Positions 44,780 through 52,971 of a stretch of 64,000 nucleotides of DNA are shown here, piece by piece. Both the position numbers and the translations under genes were made by a program. Position 1 is the first letter of the stretch, and the number at the start of each line of letters is the position of its first letter. The notes below the pieces were generated by a model. The model saw only the letters and a program-made list of their open reading frames with translations. It did not search any database and had not been told where the DNA came from. The DNA lies in the NCBI RefSeq assembly GCF_002288065.1, contig NZ_CP016773.1:1-64000 (forward strand), read 5' to 3'. This DNA is from Candidatus Planktophila sulfonica (GTDB lineage Bacteria; Actinomycetota; Actinomycetes; Nanopelagicales; Nanopelagicaceae).

Positions 44780-45653
44780 AAAAGTGGTTTATGTTTCGGG
44801 AAGTGGGGGGCTTGGAAATCAAATCCACAGTCTGCATGCTGCTTATTGTGCTGCTATACACGGTCAATCGAGGATCATCTTTTTACTTCCAAGGAAGAAG
44901 CGTCGCTCATTAAGACTTCGCGAAGAGTCTCTAAGTACATTTGACTTAGGAAATTCAATTGACTGCCCAATAGTAATGATTTCCCCAAAAGGGTTGAATC
45001 TAATCCGGTGGGCCGGAATAAAACTTCGACTTCGATTAATGATTAAATTTAATTTTGTTATAGATGTGCCAACCACATCGGAACTTATACCCTTTATGAG
45101 CGCTCATTGCGCGCTCAACAAGTCGATACACCTTGGTGGCCATTATGAGAATTCCAAAATACCAGTTAAGGCACGACTTCTCGGATTCCCCCAAGAATTC
45201 TCTTTACGAAGCCCGGGTGCTTCTTTTGAGCAACTCAAGTCAGCATTTCGAAGCCCTGAGAGAAAGCCCATTATTGGTCTGCATGTTCGTTTAGGAGACT
45301 TTCGGGATTGGCAAAACGGAAGTTTTTTACTTGATGCCTCGTACTACAAAGAAAGATTGATAAGGGCTTTAGGGAAATATCCTAATGCAGATGTTTGGAT
45401 TTTTTCAGATGAACCGAATGTAGCCGCGTCTTTTGTTGGAGATATATCGCCCGTTAAGGTAATAAGCGAAGACTTTGAACTCACAAACGCAGAAGAATTG
45501 AGCTTATTGGCAAACTCGGATTTGATTATTGCATCACATGGAACTTTTAGTTGGTGGAGCTGCTTCTGGAAGGAGAGGCAGGAAAATATCTATTATCCCG
45601 ATCCGGCCCTTTGTTTATCTGAATGGGTCGACGTCAATCTAGTTAAACACTAA
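44772..45653 (+). CDS. GT11-like glycosyltransferase (alpha-1,2-fucosyltransferase family)
   Basis: A 293-residue protein with the three GT11 signatures: GSGGLGNQIHSLHAAYCAA at the N-terminus, GLHVRLGDFRDW in the middle (HxRxGD), and SLLANSDLIIASHGTFSWWSCFW near the end. GT11 enzymes usually transfer L-fucose from GDP-fucose in alpha-1,2 or alpha-1,3 linkage. It overlaps the rmlC-like gene and converges with the next gene by 4 bp. A second GT11 gene lies at 51,995. Confidence 0.75.
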   Translation: MPEKVVYVSGSGGLGNQIHSLHAAYCAAIHGQSRIIFLLPRKKRRSLRLREESLSTFDLGNSIDCPIVMISPKGLNLIRWAGIKLRLRLMIKFNFVIDVPTTSELIPFMSAHCALNKSIHLGGHYENSKIPVKARLLGFPQEFSLRSPGASFEQLKSAFRSPERKPIIGLHVRLGDFRDWQNGSFLLDASYYKERLIRALGKYPNADVWIFSDEPNVAASFVGDISPVKVISEDFELTNAEELSLLANSDLIIASHGTFSWWSCFWKERQENIYYPDPALCLSEWVDVNLVKH

Positions 45654-46603
45654 TCGCTCAAAATGCTTGCTAAGGACTTTTTTCTATTCTTTTTGGGAAA
45701 TTTCAACCAATCAAAAAGTTTCATCGCACAATAAGAGAAGTTATTTTTCCAAGATATTTTGTATATGAATTCTTCAAGAAAAATATCTGTCTCCTCTGAA
45801 ATCTCTTTGCGATGCAGAAAAGAAAATTGGTGCGAAATTTTTTTGTTCGGAATCAGCAAGTTCATGTGTGCGCTCCCCTCCGATGTGTGGCTTGCCGATT
45901 CATCATTGCCGATGTTGCTAACCAAATTAAATTGAGGCACCACAGTAAATTTCAAGTTTGCACGCTGAACCGCAGCAAGGGGTGCTGCCCACGAATCAGT
46001 TCTCCCAGTTGTGGCACGTTGATATGCGGTTCTCCAAAAACTCTTCACTCTTCTAGAAGCAGACATCCTGCTTAAACTTTCTCCAGAGAGCAATTCTGCG
46101 CGCATCACTTCCCATCTAGATTTCCAAGTGGCCCAGCCCCAAATTAGTGGGTAGGTACTCCAAGAATTAGTTGCGACCTTGGAAATCTTTGGGTTGAAGT
46201 TATTACCTGAGATTAGCCAAGTATCGTGATCCTCTCGGAAATGATCTAGAGCCTGGCTTGCAAAGTCTATAAAATTTTTATTGAAATAAAGATCGTCTTC
46301 AAGAATGATTCCCTCATTGACTTCAGAAAAAAACCAATCTATTGCCGTAATTACAGATACGGCCAAACCGCGATTTTGATTACGTTGCCAGATGCGAAGA
46401 TCTACTCCGGAGTTTGATGCAATCCTCTTCGCGCTCTTAACCATCTCAGTCTGCAATGACGCTTGGTCTAGATTCTTAGGCCCATCTATGGCCAGATAGA
46501 TATCCATGGAACCGGCTTGGACTAACGAATAAAGAGTTCGCTCCAAGCCTTCTTTGCGTACGAACCCAATTATCAAAACAGGTTTTTTGGGACCTGGAGC
46601 CAT
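45650..46603 (-). CDS. Glycosyltransferase (GT2/GnT-I-like, HlpA-type)
   Basis: A 317-residue GT-A transferase. It begins PVLIIGFVRKEGLERTLYSLVQAG, has LRIWQRNQNRGLAVSVITAIDWFF and the metal motif GIILEDDLYFNKNFIDFA, then LIWGWATWKSRWEV, a block typical of transferases annotated as HlpA-like in surface loci. I start at ATG 46603: TATGAT lies six bases upstream, and the longer frame to 46849 would cross the divergent aminotransferase gene. Confidence 0.72.
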   Translation of the reverse strand: MAPGPKKPVLIIGFVRKEGLERTLYSLVQAGSMDIYLAIDGPKNLDQASLQTEMVKSAKRIASNSGVDLRIWQRNQNRGLAVSVITAIDWFFSEVNEGIILEDDLYFNKNFIDFASQALDHFREDHDTWLISGNNFNPKISKVATNSWSTYPLIWGWATWKSRWEVMRAELLSGESLSRMSASRRVKSFWRTAYQRATTGRTDSWAAPLAAVQRANLKFTVVPQFNLVSNIGNDESASHTSEGSAHMNLLIPNKKISHQFSFLHRKEISEETDIFLEEFIYKISWKNNFSYCAMKLFDWLKFPKKNRKKSLASILSD

Positions 46604-46609
46604 GCCCCA

Positions 46610-46615
46610 ATCATA
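46610..46615 (-). promoter_or_regulatory. -10 box (TATGAT), leaderless glycosyltransferase mRNA
   Basis: On the minus strand TATGAT is followed by six bases and the ATG at 46603. It is the closest match to TATAAT among the leaderless-type boxes and it fixes the start choice. Confidence 0.5.
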
Positions 46616-46701
46616 GATGCAAAGATATATCTCATTAACGGTAGAGCTACTTTTTGCGGTTACTATTCGCGTATACTTGCATGAAAAGGTCGGGAGTCGA
46701 G

Positions 46702-47814
46702 TTGAGCAAAACCTTGCGCAATTTTGTTGTACCGGCCGGGAATTTAGCTGGCCAGAATACTGAGTATCTAGGCGCGATCTCCGAGCAGTTGAAAAGTGGT
46801 TCGCTGATTGGCGGCAATGCAGTCTCAAAGTTTGAAGAGAATTTAGCAACTTATGTAGGCGCTAATCATGTCCTGAGTCTCGCATCCGGCATGGATGCGC
46901 TGATTATTGGCCTCACGGCACTCAACCTTCCACCGATGTCAAACGTGCTTGTGGCAGATAACGCTGGCGGGTACGCGAGCTTGGCAGTTCTAAGCACCGG
47001 GCACCGTCCGATTTTTTGCGATGTCAACCCATCCGATTTTGAGATGGATCTAGATTTTGCAACTGATTTCTCAGATGAAATCCAAGCTGTGGTTGTTACA
47101 CATCTATACGGCCGCATGGCAGACATGAATTCAATTATGGCCTGGGCGAAGAAAAATGATATTAAGGTGATTGAAGACTGCGCGCAATCCATTGGAGCGA
47201 TACAGGATCAAAAGCAGGCAGGTACTTTTGGCGATATAGGAACCTTTTCCTTTTACCCGACAAAGAATTTAGGTGGAGTCGGAGATGGTGGTGCCATTTG
47301 TACGGATAATGATTTATATGCAGAACGTATTAACAAATTACGACAATATGGATGGAAACACCGCTACAACATCTCGGAGAAATTCGCTCGAAACTCACGC
47401 CTAGATTCAATAAACGCGGCTGTGCTTGATGAGAAACTGAAAACATTGAATCAATCAAATATGCGCCGCAGGGAGATTCTTACTCAGTATATTTCCTCAT
47501 TTTCAAGCGGCATTTTTTTCCAAGATCGAAGTGTTGCCTTAGATAATGTTGCACATTTAGCGGTAGGAGTTTGTGAAAATCCAACTGAAATGATTAATTT
47601 CTTTGGTGCTGAAGGAGTGGAATTGACGCGACATTACCCGATCCCAGATTCGCTTCAAGAAGGATTAAATTACCTTGGAGTTGATAAGGCCACACCTACA
47701 AGTCATAGATTATGCAAACAAGTTGTATCTCTGCCGATTTATCCTTGGTTGACGGATGAACAGGTAAATTTGGTGTGCATTGTTGCGCAGAAGTGGTCTG
47801 GCTCCAATGCCTAA
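46702..47814 (+). CDS. Sugar aminotransferase, DegT/DnrJ/EryC1/StrS family
   Basis: A PLP enzyme that aminates a keto-deoxysugar nucleotide. The protein (370 residues from TTG 46702) has SLIGGNAVSKFEENLATYVGANHVLSLASGMDAL, VVTHLYGRMADM, VIEDCAQSIGA and the PLP-lysine motif FSFYPTKNLGGVGDGGAI. TTG 46702 has GGGAG five bases upstream and lies after a TATACT hexamer (46672-46677); ATG 46681 is so close to that box that it may not be transcribed. The next gene is a 3,4-ketoisomerase, so a 3-amino-3,6-dideoxyhexose (FdtB/QdtB type) is likely. Confidence 0.87.
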   Translation: MSKTLRNFVVPAGNLAGQNTEYLGAISEQLKSGSLIGGNAVSKFEENLATYVGANHVLSLASGMDALIIGLTALNLPPMSNVLVADNAGGYASLAVLSTGHRPIFCDVNPSDFEMDLDFATDFSDEIQAVVVTHLYGRMADMNSIMAWAKKNDIKVIEDCAQSIGAIQDQKQAGTFGDIGTFSFYPTKNLGGVGDGGAICTDNDLYAERINKLRQYGWKHRYNISEKFARNSRLDSINAAVLDEKLKTLNQSNMRRREILTQYISSFSSGIFFQDRSVALDNVAHLAVGVCENPTEMINFFGAEGVELTRHYPIPDSLQEGLNYLGVDKATPTSHRLCKQVVSLPIYPWLTDEQVNLVCIVAQKWSGSNA

Positions 47815-48214
47815 TTTGGAACAAGTAGATTCGAATCCTTTTAAGATTGCATCCTTCTTAGACGAAAGAGGCAACCTCTCCGTTCTTGAGTTTGGGGAAA
47901 TCTCCTTACAACCAAAAAGAATTTTCTGGATAAACAGTGTTCCGATTGGTGTTAAACGAGCCTCACATTTTCATCGGAAATGTAATCAAATTCTAATCTG
48001 CACGCAAGGCAGCGTGAAAATTTATATCACAAATTCAAAATTGGTTTCTCGCGAGTTTGTTTTAGAGGCAGGTTCTGCCTTCTTATTGCAAGTGAATAAC
48101 CTGATTCAATATTCCTTTCTCTCGGCAGAGACTCAACTATTAGTACTCGCGGACCAGGCATATGACTCAACTGATGTATTCACAATTGATGAATGGAATG
48201 GGGATACTCCATGA
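47807..48214 (+). CDS. Sugar 3,4-ketoisomerase-like cupin (FdtA/QdtA, WxcM-like)
   Basis: A 135-residue cupin. It shows SFLDERGNLSVLEFGEI, KRIFWINSVPIGVKRASHFHRKCNQILICTQGSVKI and FLLQVNNLIQYSFLS, the pattern of FdtA/QdtA isomerases that move the keto group of dTDP-4-keto-6-deoxyglucose from C4 to C3. The usual RGxHAH motif reads KRASHFHR here. Start at ATG 47807 overlaps the end of the aminotransferase gene; it overlaps rmlB by ATGA. Confidence 0.8.
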   Translation: MPNLEQVDSNPFKIASFLDERGNLSVLEFGEISLQPKRIFWINSVPIGVKRASHFHRKCNQILICTQGSVKIYITNSKLVSREFVLEAGSAFLLQVNNLIQYSFLSAETQLLVLADQAYDSTDVFTIDEWNGDTP

Positions 48215-49155
48215 AGAAATATCTTGTGACGGGTGGAGCAGGATTTATTGGGTCCAATTTTGTAAATCGACTTTTCAATGAGCTATCTTCCAAAGAGTCA
48301 GATTTTGAAATACATTGCATTGATAAATTAACCTACGCTGGCAATTTGGCTAATATAAGTAAGGAAGCTCGAGAATCGAAAAGCTTTGTATTCCACGAGG
48401 TAGATATCAATTCAACCGAAGTTGATGTGATTTTGGGTTCAAATCAGTTCGAGTATGGAATCAATTTTGCAGCTGAGAGCCACGTAGACCGAAGCATTGA
48501 CGGTCCTGCAATATTTGTCACAACAAATGTGCTTGGAACGACAAATCTACTGAATGCCTGGCGCTCTTTTCAGAATAACCGTTTTATTCAAATTGGAACA
48601 GATGAGGTCTATGGCTCCCTTCAGGTCGGATTTGCAAATGAGCAATTTCGATTGATGCCTTCCTCGCCGTATTCAGCTTCGAAGGCAAGCGCAGACTTGA
48701 TTGCACTTTCCTATAGACATACCTATGGGATGGATGTGATTGTTACGCGCTGCTCGAACAATTATGGTCCGAATCAAAATTCAGAGAAACTAATTCCTAA
48801 AATGATTGAAGCAATCCAAGCCAATCACGACTTGCAAGTTTATGGAGATGGATCGAATGTTCGCGAATGGATCCATGTGGGGGATCATGTTTCGGCAATA
48901 ATGCAAATTGCTACTGCAATTAAACCTCAATCAAGTGTCTATAATATCGGTACAGGTGTAGAACTGACTAACTTGCAAATAATTAAATTACTTCAAGACA
49001 AAATAAAATATTCTGAATCTAAAGTTAAATTCATTGCAGATAGACCGGGACACGATTTTCGTTACGCGATTGATAGTCGTTTGCTTCGCGAGGAATTTGG
49101 GTGGAAGCCTGCGATTGACTTGAATGAGGGACTAGACGGATTAATTAGCCTTTAG
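48211..49155 (+). CDS. rmlB: dTDP-glucose 4,6-dehydratase
   Basis: Converts dTDP-glucose to dTDP-4-keto-6-deoxyglucose. The 314-residue SDR has VTGGAGFIGSNFVNRL, DKLTYAGNLANI, FAAESHVDRSID, TDEVYG with the catalytic Thr-Asp-Glu, and SPYSASKASADLI with YxxxK, then TRCSNNYGPNQ and KLIPKMI. ATG 48211 overlaps the cupin stop codon (ATGA). With rmlA it supplies the substrate for the cupin, aminotransferase and rmlC-like enzymes. Confidence 0.95.
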   Translation: MKKYLVTGGAGFIGSNFVNRLFNELSSKESDFEIHCIDKLTYAGNLANISKEARESKSFVFHEVDINSTEVDVILGSNQFEYGINFAAESHVDRSIDGPAIFVTTNVLGTTNLLNAWRSFQNNRFIQIGTDEVYGSLQVGFANEQFRLMPSSPYSASKASADLIALSYRHTYGMDVIVTRCSNNYGPNQNSEKLIPKMIEAIQANHDLQVYGDGSNVREWIHVGDHVSAIMQIATAIKPQSSVYNIGTGVELTNLQIIKLLQDKIKYSESKVKFIADRPGHDFRYAIDSRLLREEFGWKPAIDLNEGLDGLISL

Positions 49156-50114
49156 CGAGATTCAAATAAACGCTGGAAATACTTTTTAGCCCGCTTAGGT
49201 AAAGGTTCATAGCGTGATTTCCATCTAGCTAATCCAAGCTGGCGAGCCTTTTCCTTAAGGATTTTTTCGTAGGGTACATAAATCTCATCGGGTGCGCTTT
49301 GCACTTTTGAGTACTCTGTACCCATCTTCCTAGCGAGAGGAAATCCAAATTGGTGTGACGAGAAATGGTAGAAAATGACATTCTGGCCGTCAATGCTGAC
49401 TGGGTGACTCGCGAAGTTGTAGTTCTCGAAATTCCACGGCGCTACTCCAGCCCCTGGATTTTGAATAACATGGATTAAATCACCAAAATCTGACTGCCAG
49501 TAATCGAGATACTTTTGATCACCGTAGACAATCCGCCCATTATGAAGTGTTGGTTTATCTGGACAAAGATCAAGGCAATTTGCCGTCCAGTCTTGACTTA
49601 ACTTAATCCCGTTTGGGGTATTTGGAATCGAAACCCAACTTACGTTGAATTCGCCAGAGTCAAGAAAAATTCTTGCTAATCGCTCAGAAAAGTTATGTCT
49701 CACAATGCTTGCTCGACCCAACCCTACTTCATCCCAAATCGGCTTCGGAGATGAAAAGAAGAAAATATCCGCATCCAGGTACACAACATCCGAAAATGAA
49801 CCACCCGCCTCAAGAATTCTGCTCAGTATCAAAGAAGGCAAGTTCCAAACAAACTCCATAAAACTACGAGTTGAGCGAAGGATTTCTAGAGTTTCTGAAT
49901 CCAAAACAGAACTTAATGCTCTAACTTCCACTCCAATTATATCGAATTGGAGGGCCTCATGTTTCGTCAATTCCTCTAGGGCAATGAAAAGAAAATCGCT
50001 ATTCTGGTCAAAAACTCGCAGTGATTCACACATTGCTAACGTACGAGGAAGAAAATTTCTATCACTAAGAGTGAAATATAGGGGTCGTCTTTGTCCCAGG
50101 ATATTTGCTGCCAC
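49152..50114 (-). CDS. GT8-like glycosyltransferase
   Basis: A 320-residue GT-A protein. It begins YFTLSDRNFLPRTLAMCESLRVFD, as in sugar-nucleotide transferases that count a first strand then a helix, and has the DxD motif VVYLDADIFFFSSP. Later features are WNFENYNFASHP and FYHFSSHQFG, a histidine-rich C-terminal site typical of GT8-like enzymes. Start is GTG 50114 with GAGGGG nine bases upstream. It converges with rmlB, overlapping by 4 bp. Confidence 0.7.
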   Translation of the reverse strand: MAANILGQRRPLYFTLSDRNFLPRTLAMCESLRVFDQNSDFLFIALEELTKHEALQFDIIGVEVRALSSVLDSETLEILRSTRSFMEFVWNLPSLILSRILEAGGSFSDVVYLDADIFFFSSPKPIWDEVGLGRASIVRHNFSERLARIFLDSGEFNVSWVSIPNTPNGIKLSQDWTANCLDLCPDKPTLHNGRIVYGDQKYLDYWQSDFGDLIHVIQNPGAGVAPWNFENYNFASHPVSIDGQNVIFYHFSSHQFGFPLARKMGTEYSKVQSAPDEIYVPYEKILKEKARQLGLARWKSRYEPLPKRAKKYFQRLFESR

Positions 50115-50186
50115 CTAAATCGACCCCTCAACAATCTACTTGTCCGACAGACCGAGAATGTAAATTATTTAACTACTTGCGCGCAA

Positions 50187-50192
50187 TACACT
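50187..50192 (+). promoter_or_regulatory. -10 box (TACACT), leaderless O-methyltransferase mRNA
   Basis: TACACT is followed by six bases and ATG 50199. The open frame extends upstream to 50091 across the divergent gene, and this box argues for the shorter start. Confidence 0.45.
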
Positions 50193-50198
50193 TACACC

Positions 50199-51110
50199 AT
50201 GAAAAACCTGCTAAGAATTCTGCGAAATAATATCATCGACTTAGCATTTAGGTTCAGAAATAGGGCAATTCGGGCTTTATCAAGTAAAACTGTTATTAGC
50301 GCCGACGATTCGAAGAGTGATAGCGAAGTGAGTTTTTACGTGTCCAGCGTTGACGCCATCAATTCGAATCCTAAAAAATTTAATCGCTTTCGACGAATTT
50401 ATAATTATCGAGAAATTCTTGAGCATGTCACTTATTGGCAAGGTATCAAATACTTGAAGAAAATCGAAAATCAGAATCCAGATCTTTATCTCAATTTCCC
50501 AAAAAGGCACACCAGCGATTTAATTGGTAAACCTCGCAGATATATTTATCTTCAAGATGTGGAAATCAGCCCAACAACAATTCGGTATCTATCTGTTGCA
50601 TCTGAGATTCAAAGTATTTTTGGAACTAATATGTCGGGGAATGTGGTTGAAATTGGCGGAGGGTACGGAGGCCAGTGCGCGGTCTTTCAAGATTTTTTCA
50701 AAGTTAATGAATACGAAATCTACGATCTTCCAAACGTACAACACCTAATCAAGAAATTCTTGGTAGCGATTGGCCGTTCACAAAATGTAAGGTTCCCAGA
50801 ATTCGGACAAACTCACGACACTCCTATAAATTTTGCAGTAAGTAACTACGCATTTTCTGAGTTGCCACGACAAATTCAAACTTGGTACCTGGAGAATATT
50901 CTCAAGAAATCAGAAGCTGGATATATGATCATGAATAGTGGCCGGGCAGATTTTACGGGCCGGAACAAGGGAAAGCTTTCGATTCAAGAAATTCAAGCAG
51001 TTATAACAGGCTCAAGATTAGTTGAAGAGGTTCCAAGGACTAATCCAGACAATTATGTCTTAGTCTGGGGAAAGCATTTGAACTTAGAGCATTGTTCTGA
51101 AATTAGGTAA
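50199..51110 (+). CDS. Putative sugar O-methyltransferase
   Basis: A 303-residue SAM methyltransferase of the putative sugar O-methyltransferase family (TIGR04371-like). It has a basic N-terminus, FGTNMSGNVVEIGGGYGGQCAVFQDF as SAM motif I, YEIYDLPNVQHLIKKFL as the acidic loop, and NFAVSNYAFSELPRQIQ. I start at ATG 50199 because of the TACACT box; the frame is open from 50091. It probably methylates a hexose of the surface glycan. The next gene starts 1 bp after its stop. Confidence 0.78.
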   Translation: MKNLLRILRNNIIDLAFRFRNRAIRALSSKTVISADDSKSDSEVSFYVSSVDAINSNPKKFNRFRRIYNYREILEHVTYWQGIKYLKKIENQNPDLYLNFPKRHTSDLIGKPRRYIYLQDVEISPTTIRYLSVASEIQSIFGTNMSGNVVEIGGGYGGQCAVFQDFFKVNEYEIYDLPNVQHLIKKFLVAIGRSQNVRFPEFGQTHDTPINFAVSNYAFSELPRQIQTWYLENILKKSEAGYMIMNSGRADFTGRNKGKLSIQEIQAVITGSRLVEEVPRTNPDNYVLVWGKHLNLEHCSEIR

Positions 51111-51111
51111 T

Positions 51112-52008
51112 ATGTCGCAAGAAAATTCTATGCCACTCCTTACGGCCATCGTTCCTGTAACAAGAATGGCTGGTCGATTAGAGAGAATGAAATCTTGGCT
51201 TGAGGATGTAAGTCAATTGGATTTGGAAGTAATAATAGTTCATGACAAGCAAGACGAGGTCACGGGGATAGAAATTATCGCGCTGTGCAATTCTTTGAAT
51301 AATCCAAACGTACATCTGATTGAGAAATACTCTGGTTCACCAGGACTTGCCCGAAATGTAGGACTTTCGATGTCTTCCGGCGCCTGGATTTGTTTTTGGG
51401 ATTGCGACGATTTGCCACTTCCAGAAAAAATCTTAGGTGTAGTAAGTGAGTTGGATAAGCAAACCGAAATAGTCATTGGTCAGTTTGAACTAGTAGATAA
51501 CTTAAGCGAGAAGTCAAAATACCTTTCGCGAAGTAAGACTCTTTCAGATCTAGTCTTGAACCCAGGAATTTGGCGCATGGTGTTCAAGTCGGGACTTATC
51601 CGAAATTCGGAATTTACTAAATTCCATTTAGGAGAAGATCAACTTTTCTTGCTACAACATGGTCCGGAAAATCGAAGGATTTTGTTTACGGATGAAGTCT
51701 TCTATAAGTATTTTCAAGGAGTCCCGGATCAACTTACTAGTCAAAAGAACAAAATAGGAGACTTATTCGAAGTATGCAAGATCACCAGCGCCAACCTTAT
51801 TGACCGAAAAAATGAAGATCAAGATTTTGCCATTCTTGTTTTAAGCAAGAACGCCTTGACCTGCATTAAAGAAGGATTGCCAGGGCTCAAGGTTCTAACT
51901 ATGCGCCTATTCTTCGCGACGATTGCAAGATCTTCATGGAAGACAAAGTTGCTCCTGACGGTAGCCCCAATTCGAATAGTGGGGAGAATTCTTCATGAAA
52001 GGACATGA
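51112..52008 (+). CDS. Family 2 glycosyltransferase
   Basis: A 298-residue GT2 protein: LLTAIVPVTRMAGRLERMKSWLEDV at the start, VIIVHDKQDE, SGSPGLARNVGLSMSSGAWICFWDCDDLPLPEKI with the DxDD metal site, and a helix-rich C-terminus near GEDQLFLLQHG. It uses a nucleotide sugar, unknown. Its end overlaps the next gene (GT11) by 14 bp. Confidence 0.85.
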   Translation: MSQENSMPLLTAIVPVTRMAGRLERMKSWLEDVSQLDLEVIIVHDKQDEVTGIEIIALCNSLNNPNVHLIEKYSGSPGLARNVGLSMSSGAWICFWDCDDLPLPEKILGVVSELDKQTEIVIGQFELVDNLSEKSKYLSRSKTLSDLVLNPGIWRMVFKSGLIRNSEFTKFHLGEDQLFLLQHGPENRRILFTDEVFYKYFQGVPDQLTSQKNKIGDLFEVCKITSANLIDRKNEDQDFAILVLSKNALTCIKEGLPGLKVLTMRLFFATIARSSWKTKLLLTVAPIRIVGRILHERT

Positions 52009-52945
52009 CTCAAATAAAGTTGTCCTAAATGGTGGATTAGGCAACCAACTATTTCAAATTGCATGTGGACTTTATTATTCAGTAGACAAAAAAGTGTTGG
52101 CAGATGGGAATAAGGGACTCCCCAACTTGAATTCAGAGAATCGAGTCATATTGGAATCGCTTGACTTCCCTGGTAAGGAAATCGCATTCACTGAACGTCA
52201 AGAAATGCCCCTCCAGAGGCAATTGTTTAGAATTCTCTTGGTCGCTGGAATTAAATCCACTGCAAGTCGAAATCTAGATTTCATTGTTAAGCACTTTACC
52301 CGACTAACAAGATTTCTTGGCTTGATTGGTGTCAGTCAAGTTATCGTCGGTCGAGGCGTCGGCTACACGCCAGGGATAAAAGGCACTCATCGTTCAATCG
52401 CTATTGGGTATTTTCAAACTTTTAGGTATGCATCGGACCATGCCGTCTTCAAAATTCTAAAGGCTTCGAGACCGAAGCGAGTTGGAGTAGAGCTCCAGAA
52501 GAATCTTAAATTAGCTGAACAGTCTCTTCCGATTATTGTTCACATTCGTTTGGGAGATTACTTATTGGAGCCAAATTTCGGAATTCTCCCCCCAAGTTAT
52601 TTTCTGGAAGGCATATCTCTTCTACGGGAAAAGCTTCCAAACAATCCAATTTGGGTTTTTTCGGATGATGTGGGTCAGGCAAAGAAATATTTTCAGGGTG
52701 AGGCGCTAGGTGAAATTATCTGGATTCCGAACGTAGATGGCGACCCAGTAAGCACGTTGGAGCTAATGAAACACGGAAGTGGCTATGTAATTTCTAATTC
52801 AACTTACAGCTGGTGGGCTGCTTTCTTAAGATCTGACCCTAAAGCTAAGGTTGTTGCTCCAAGTCCTTGGTTCAAAGTTGGAGGTACGCCCGATTCACTG
52901 CTTCCGGATTCCTGGGTTTTGTTAAACCCTTGGCCGCGCAATTAA
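51995..52945 (+). CDS. GT11-like glycosyltransferase (second copy)
   Basis: A 316-residue GT11 protein: VVLNGGLGNQLFQIACGLYYS at the N-terminus, IIVHIRLGDYLLEPNFG (HxRxGD), WVFSDD and YVISNSTYSWWAAFLRSD near the C-terminus. It is closer to canonical alpha-1,2-fucosyltransferases than the copy at 44,772. GGGGAG at 51,981-51,986 is a good ribosome-binding site. It links to the Gmd-like enzyme at 34.4 kb if that leads to GDP-fucose; no GDP-fucose synthase is in the window. Confidence 0.82.
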   Translation: MKGHDSNKVVLNGGLGNQLFQIACGLYYSVDKKVLADGNKGLPNLNSENRVILESLDFPGKEIAFTERQEMPLQRQLFRILLVAGIKSTASRNLDFIVKHFTRLTRFLGLIGVSQVIVGRGVGYTPGIKGTHRSIAIGYFQTFRYASDHAVFKILKASRPKRVGVELQKNLKLAEQSLPIIVHIRLGDYLLEPNFGILPPSYFLEGISLLREKLPNNPIWVFSDDVGQAKKYFQGEALGEIIWIPNVDGDPVSTLELMKHGSGYVISNSTYSWWAAFLRSDPKAKVVAPSPWFKVGGTPDSLLPDSWVLLNPWPRN

Positions 52946-52971
52946 GTTTATATCTTGCTGTATGAGACGAT

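Noticed and set aside
46604-46849. Longer N-terminus for the minus-strand glycosyltransferase
   Set aside because: It runs across the start of the divergent aminotransferase, has no family similarity, and a TATGAT box sits six bases before ATG 46603.
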